Shown in pieces: positions 58,573 to 64,000 of a stretch of DNA of 64,000 nucleotides. The notes under the pieces are model-generated. The model searched no databases. It saw only the letters and a program-made list of their open reading frames with translations, and was not told the origin of the DNA. This DNA comes from Cordilura impudica. Its lineage: Eukaryota > Arthropoda > Insecta > Diptera > Scathophagidae. The first letter of the stretch is position 1; every line of letters starts with the position of its first letter. A program made the translations under genes and the position numbers. The stretch spans positions 9,799,668 to 9,863,667 of the forward strand of contig OY821519.1 of the NCBI GenBank assembly GCA_963682025.1, given 5' to 3'.

Positions 58573-58949
58573 TCTATAATATTAATAGGCTAGGCGATTT
58601 CTTGCGACCGATGTTTTGTTCTACGACTTTATCCCGATTATAACCAAACGTATATTATTTGAAAGGTATTTCTTTTTAGCGGTTTTGCAGATTTACAGAT
58701 TTTTTAATTTTTTCCTTTATTTTGAGTAAATTGCATTTAAAATTGCTACTAACACATACATAAAATTATACAATGCTATATGTGTGTTTATTAAATTTGT
58801 TAATGTGTTTGTAATAAATACGAGTTTGTGTTTTGTGTTGATTTCTGAATTGGCTGTAATTGATTAGCATACTTTTAGAGTCTTTATTTAATGAAAAAAT
58901 AAAATTTCCTAGAATTTGCACTCGAATTTCGAGGGCTGGAATCAGCTAG
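58573..58949 (+). mobile_element. Helitron-like family C, copy 8
   Basis: Starts TCTATAATATTAATAGGC after A; ends CTCGAATTTCGAG, GGCTGGAATCAG, CTAG, then T. 377 bp, complete. Confidence 0.92.
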
Positions 58950-59054
58950 TTTAAATTATTCCACTTTGCGCAAAAATAGCTATAATTTGCTAATTACAAA
59001 AAGTAAAAAGCTTTGATTGATTTTGACAACTTGTGATGTAGAGTTTTATCCACA

Positions 59055-59363
59055 TCTATAATACCAAAGGCCAGGCGATTTCTTGTCAATTACCAACCGA
59101 TTTTAACAAAAAATATAGCATTTGAAAGGTATTTCTTTGCAGGTGTCCACTGTATTTACAGATGCGCACCATCTGATACATTTTCTTGATTAGAATTAAT
59201 TTAAAGCCGCTAGTAGCAACTTCAAATAAAAAACTATAACTCTGTGTGTGTGTTTATTGAATTTGTTTTTAATTGGGAATTGGCTAAAATTCATTATTTA
59301 TGGATGAGAAAAATAAAATTTCCGAGAATTTGCACTCTAATTTCGAGGACTGGGCTCTGCTAG
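59055..59363 (+). mobile_element. Helitron-like family C, copy 9 (diverged)
   Basis: Starts TCTATAATACCAAAGGCC after A; ends CTCTAATTTCGAGGACTGGG, CTCTGCTAG, then T. One side of the terminal hairpin is mutated. 309 bp. It lies only 105 bp from copy 8. Confidence 0.85.
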
Positions 59364-60938
59364 TTACAATAGCCACTTTGGGATCATTTGAACCCAATGT
59401 GAGTCTTCTGAAATAATTGGATTTATCTATTGAAGTTTTGCCCGCATATGCGAATTGATTTATACATTTGGATTTTCAATTCTAGCCAAAGTACCTGAGA
59501 ATATTTCCATCATAATAAACGAATCCATTTTAAAATTGAAGACTTTCAGAGTTGTAAAGATTTCGATTGAGGCTTTCAGATTATATTAGTACCATCAGAT
59601 ATTTGAATATTCTATTATTATAACTTATACCAGTCTGTGGTAAGGGCAAAATAATGTTTGTAACCAACAAAACTTGAACATAACTCAGAATCACTTTGTG
59701 AGTCGATTTAACATGATTGGACTGAATATAATGGTATAATAATACCCGCTTATTTGATCAAACTAATTAGTTACACTTGAAGTACTTCAAAATAATATTT
59801 TAAAATTTCATTAATCCACCTTCCAAATATTTAACAAAACGCTACTGACAGACAAAACATAGAAAAAAAAAAAATAAAAACGTAGAACTAACCCAACGGA
59901 ATTGAAAATAAAATAATATTAAAAAAAAAAAAATACTCTAAAACAAGAATAAAAATTAAATTTCCAAATGGACGAATTTCTGACAGTTGGCAGAAAAAGC
60001 GTGAACAATTTTAAAGAAAACACAATACAACACAATAATGCTTATGCGTTTCGCCAAATGGGAGCAATGCCGTACAGACGGTTTTGCCTAAACTCTGAAC
60101 ACGAGGATAACAGCCCTTAACTAACGCTCTCTTAAGCGGGAGGCAAGCAAGGAATTGAAGGCAGCCAGCATTCGTTTGGGAAGCAATAAACTAAACTAGC
60201 ACTAAGCAAAAGAATGGCAAAAAAAAAATGTAATAAACGAGAAAATCTTGTACGTGACCAACCGCACTGGGGTGCGCGCTACAATGACTGCAGCGATTTC
60301 CAACAATTGCGTTGTGTTCAAATGTACATTTAGTAAAATGAAATGGAATCTGTTTGGCTTGGCAGGCGAAATTCGTAAATTTAAATTGAGAAACACATAA
60401 TCGATATTTTGTTTTTTTTTTATTTTTATTATTATTATTATTTATTTTGTGGGTCTCTGCTCGCTACCCTAGACAAAATTCAAAGATTGTTAAAGGGAAA
60501 TGCTGTAAGAAAAAAATCACTATAGTTGAAGAAGTTCTTCAGGAAGGGGTTGGTTTTTCGTTTTCCTATTTAGGCCTCAATTTAAAGCAAATGAACATTC
60601 AAAAAAACTGCACTCTAGAGACGGTCATAAAAAAAAAACAAACACAATAAGAAAATCTTAAAAAAAACATCATTATGGCGGCTTTTATTGGTAAGAAAAA
60701 GTTGTCAGTAATAAAATGATGGTTTTAAGAAATATCTTAAATGTCAGCTTCCAGCTTTATTTCTAAATTATCAATCAAAAATTATGCTTGGCCTTGGGAA
60801 AATATCTAAAACCTAATGTGCCGCGCATCTAACCTTCTGTATCAATTTTGTAAATTTTGTTTTTGAAATATGAAAAAACAAATCAAATTTAAAAAATTAC
60901 ATAAACGTTTTCAGATATTATATTTTGGATATACTCGT
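59364..60938. other. host-like DNA; a less AT-rich stretch at 60.0-60.3 kb
   Basis: Bases 60000-60330 are clearly less AT-rich than the surroundings and contain no repeat from this window, so they could be a UTR or regulatory region. No open frame of note. A sequence with GGATCATTTGAACCCAATGT at 59383 resembles the GGGTCACAT boxes of the 33-35 kb inverted repeat. Confidence 0.4.
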
Positions 60939-61384
60939 TTTTATAATATTAATAGGTAAGGCGATTTCTTGTGACCGATGTTTTGTTAAACAGTTTTACC
61001 CCGATTTTGACCAAACGTATACTATTTGAAAGATATGTTTTTTAGTAGTTCACCAGATTTACAGGTTTTTAAATGAAAAAAATTTTTTTTAAATAAAATG
61101 CATTTAAACTTTCTCCTAACACATACATAATGCTATACAATGCTATGTATGTATGTGTTTAGTAAATATTTGAATGTGTTTGTTAAAAGAAAATGTGTTT
61201 GTCACAATAATAATTGTGTTAAATTGAAAAATAATCCTGGACAGAAACCAATAAGTACTAATATTTAAAAAGTATTGAATTGTGAATTGGCTAAAATTGA
61301 GTAGCATACCTTTAGGGTCTTTATTAATAAAAAATAAAATTTCCTAGAATTTGGACTCGAATTTCGAGGGCTGGAATCTGCTAG
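60939..61384 (+). mobile_element. Helitron-like family C, copy 10 (long variant)
   Basis: 5' end TTATAATATTAATAGGTAAG (first bases changed); ends CTCGAATTTCGAG, GGCTGGAATCTG, CTAG, then T. About 446 bp with an extra 60-70 bp in the second half. Confidence 0.85.
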
Positions 61385-62131
61385 TTCGTAATAAATGTAT
61401 TAGTACATTGACAAACCATTCCGAAGTTGGCAGGGATGGTGTGTCAATGTCAATGATTTTCTAGGTAAATAGAATTTAATATTTTTATTCCCGTTTTTGC
61501 TACAACTCAAAGCACTTCGTCCAAAATTTCCATTTTTTGCATACAAATTCTGCCTCTTCAATTCTTTCAGCTCCAAAAGATTTTAGGGAATTTTTGCAAA
61601 TTTTTATGGGAGTCGACTTATTCAGAAAAATTTGGTTACGAAACATAAATTTTGTTAATTTTATTGTATCTCTCTAATTTCAAATGAAAGCTAACAGACC
61701 TAATTTAATTCTCGATTAATTGAGGTTTTCTTAATTTTTACTTTGGATATTATCAAAGTGCACCCTTAGCTAAGTTTTTTTTAGCGAGGATAATTTTTTT
61801 TGTAGTACACTAGTACTCCTCGAAAGTGCTTTTTATAATTTTAATTAAATAAAGCAGCAGAAAAAAAAAGAATTTTAATTTTTTGCCAAATCGACTTCAG
61901 CTACAGGGTCGGAATAAATTCTCAAAAATCTTTTGGGCCATAAGAATTTACAGTTCGCTTTAAGGATATTTTGGACCTTTCACTGCATATTTAAAATTTG
62001 AAGACCTATCCAACGCATTTAATTGTATGCCCAAACTCCCGTGTAATTGAGCTTAGAACTCGGGAAATAGTTAATTTTTACTTCAAAGATTTTCAAGGAG
62101 ACCCTTATACTAATAATTTTAACGCGGATAA
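61385..62131. repeat. dispersed repeat, copy 1 of a pair
   Basis: 61855-61985 (AAAGCAGCAGAAAAAAAA, TCTTTTGGGCCATAAGAATT, ACTTTAAGGAxAxTTTxxACC-like) matches 62645-62800. The pair flanks Helitron-like copy 11. Otherwise AT-rich and non-coding. Confidence 0.5.
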
Positions 62132-62618
62132 TATGTATTATTAATAGGCAAGGCAATTTCTGGTGACCGATTTAACTTTGTCAGTTTTACCCCGACTTTG
62201 ACCAAACATACCTCATTTGAAAAGCACTTCTTTTTAGCTGTACATTAGATTTAAGGATTTTTAAATTTTTACATTTATTGTTTGTAGATTAATTAAATAA
62301 TTTTTTTTTTGTATTTTTTTATAAGCTGTTTGGTCTTTATTTACTAAAACACAGTTTTTTATTTTACGCCAACGTTTACATTTTTTTTTTGAGTAATGCT
62401 CATTTAAAGCTGATACTAACAAATACATGTTCAATAAATTTGTTAATGTGTGTGCAAAACCCCTTTTTGATTTGAAAATTAAATTTGGACATAAACCAAT
62501 AACGAAAATAAAATTGTTGAATTGTGAATTGGCTAAAATTAATTAGCATACCTTTAGGGTCTTATAAAATAATTTAAAGAAATAAAATTTCCTAGAATTT
62601 GCACTTGAATTTCGGGTC
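62132..62618 (+). mobile_element. Helitron-like family C, copy 11 (3' end lost)
   Basis: 5' TATTATTAATAGGCAAGGCA region recognisable; body follows the long variant. It stops at CACTTGAATTTCGGGTC, so the GCTGGAATCTGCTAG end is missing. Confidence 0.75.
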
Positions 62619-62644
62619 TTTTTTCAGTAGACTATTGATTTATC

Positions 62645-63146
62645 TGGTCTAAAAAAAGCAGCAGAGAAAAAAATATGCAAAATTTATCTTGCATGACCCC
62701 GTACCGACCACCAAAAAATCGGTAAAAATTTTCATATATCTTTTGGGCTACAAGAATTCACATTCTACTTTAAGAGACTTTTTAACCTTTAAAACCCCAT
62801 TTAAGTGGACATTTACGTTATGTTTAATATAACAATTAAAAGTGTTAAGTTCGATGGTACCGAATCTATGGCACCCTCCACATCGTTTTTACGTTTATAT
62901 TAAGATCTGCACTTTTATATCTACTATTTTTTACAAATTTCAACGAAATATTTTAAAAAGTAACAATTCGATAAACTTCATACTAATTTTTTTTTTTTAA
63001 CTTTCAACAAAATAGTTGAGCTCGAGGTCACGTTTTTATTTATAAAATACCTTTTGTTATTTTAAATCTCTCCAATATAACAACAACAAAATGTATACTA
63101 AACACAAAAATTATTGCCGCTGCGGTCCTCTCATATCAATATTACA
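62645..63146. repeat. dispersed repeat, copy 2 of a pair, then unassigned DNA
   Basis: AAAAAGCAGCAGAGAAAAAA and ATCTTTTGGGCTACAAGAAT match 61855-61985. From 62800 on nothing was recognised. Confidence 0.45.
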
Positions 63147-63523
63147 CTACCAGATTCCAGCCCTCGAAATTCGAGCGCAAATTCTAGGAAATTTTATTCT
63201 TTCATTAAATAAAGACCCTAAAAGTATGCCAATCAATTATAGTCAATTTACAAATCAACACAAAAAACAAACTCATTTTTATTACACACACATTAACAAA
63301 TTTAATAAACACACACATAGCATTGTATAATTTTATGTATGTGTTAGTAGCAACTTTAAATGCAATTAACTCAAAATAAAGGAAAAAATTTAAAAATCTG
63401 TAAATTTGCAAAACGGCTGAAAAGAAATACCTTTCAAATAATATACGTTTGGTCAAAATCGGGATAAAACGGTAGAACAAAACATCAGTCACAAAAGTTC
63501 GCCTAGCCTATTAATATTATATA
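63147..63523 (-). mobile_element. Helitron-like family C, copy 12
   Basis: Minus strand: 5' TATATAATATTAATAGGC (TC changed to TA) and 3' CTCGAATTTCGAG, GGCTGGAATCTG, GTAG (C changed to G). Body nearly identical to copies 4, 6 and 8. 377 bp. Confidence 0.88.
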
Positions 63524-63544
63524 TTAGACACTCAATTCATCATT

Positions 63545-63880
63545 CGTTATTTATTAATACTAAATGATTACAACAAACTTACTGAATTTTTATTACTTTT
63601 TAGAGGTGTGTCTTCATCTTTTCGGCCATATCTCGGCACAGTGATGGCCGCTATACCCCGTTTTTAATAATAACCTGCCTGAAATAATGGCAAATAATAT
63701 TATCATAAATTTACCTAGAGGAATGGTTTATTTTGTGAATGAGCGTGTTTTCAACAGACAGACGGACAGACGGATATCGCTATGTCGACTCGAGTTGTTA
63801 TGAGGATTAAAAATATATATAGTTTATGGGTTCGCAAATGCATTTTTCGAAATATAGAAAGACTTGTAGGGGATAGAAAT
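63545..63880 (+). mobile_element. mini-me/DINE-1-like family A, copy 6
   Basis: CGGCCATATCTCGGCACAGT, ACAGACAGACGGACAGACGG, ATATCGCTATGTCGACTCGA, GAGGATTAAAAATATATATA, then a decayed end (TAGGGGATAGAA). Confidence 0.78.
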
Positions 63881-64000
63881 ATTTTAGAAAATAATTTATA
63901 TTGGAATTTCATAAGTAAGTCCCAAATGTAAAATTTAGGGCAAAAAAAAAAAATGAAAAAATTTTAAAATGCCATATCTGTGGTTTTCTAGAATAACCGC

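Noticed and set aside
1..64000. tRNA or rRNA genes
   Set aside because: No cloverleaf with A and B boxes and no conserved rRNA segment was noticed on reading both strands; a covariance-model scan would be needed to exclude them fully.

Overview
The window looks like a piece of a large, AT-rich dipteran nuclear genome, most likely a calyptrate fly (blowfly or muscid type). This rests on many mini-me/DINE-1-type elements (TA repeat, short conserved core, GTCY repeat), rosa-like DD41D mariner elements, RTE- and CR1/Jockey-type LINE debris, and intron-like DNA rich in CAA/CAG repeats. I see no complete host protein-coding gene, tRNA or rRNA. The only long, intact, convincing coding region is a 361-residue mariner-type transposase at 52121-53206. 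The host-like stretches (1-1770, 8.4-11.0 kb, 15.2-16.3 kb, 26.8-28.4 kb, 30.4-31.9 kb, 42.3-43.1 kb, 45.7-47.9 kb, 55.3-56.4 kb, 59.4-60.9 kb) read as intron or intergenic DNA. One short non-coding exon candidate sits at 594-638.

Layout. 1.8-4.9 kb: a CR1/Jockey-type retrotransposon remnant inserted in an older RTE-type reverse transcriptase. 5.0-8.4 kb: a mini-me element, a 2 kb heptamer array, a short palindromic MITE and another dispersed repeat. 11-13.3 kb: a Helitron-like copy, mini-me copies and a foldback element. 17-22.3 kb: a mosaic of RTE, R1-like and DINE-like pieces with small tandem expansions. 23-26.1 kb: a Helitron-like copy, a decayed RAG1/Transib-type transposase and a decayed mariner. 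28.5-29.7 kb: a long, very regular TTAAAAA array. 31.9-37.1 kb: foldback and long inverted repeats with Helitron-like insertions. 38-39.3 kb: a hAT remnant with 8-bp target duplications. 39.8-40.8 kb: a TIR element holding a GC-rich tandem repeat. 44.4-50.7 kb: two more heptamer-array elements, one split by a Penelope-like piece. 51.2-53.7 kb: a second Transib-type piece, then a three-level nest. 54.9-63.9 kb: DINE/mini-me, MITE and Helitron-like copies.

The two best observations are structural. First, a non-autonomous family of about 376 bp is present in 12 copies. It starts TCTATAAT, ends in a hairpin followed by CTAG, and sits between A and T; these are Helitron hallmarks. Second, at 51.9-53.7 kb a mariner lies in the Helitron-like copy, which lies in a DINE-like element, and both empty sites can be rebuilt exactly from the sequence. 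I found no sign of a cellular operon-like or defence system; the interest is in mobile-element biology.
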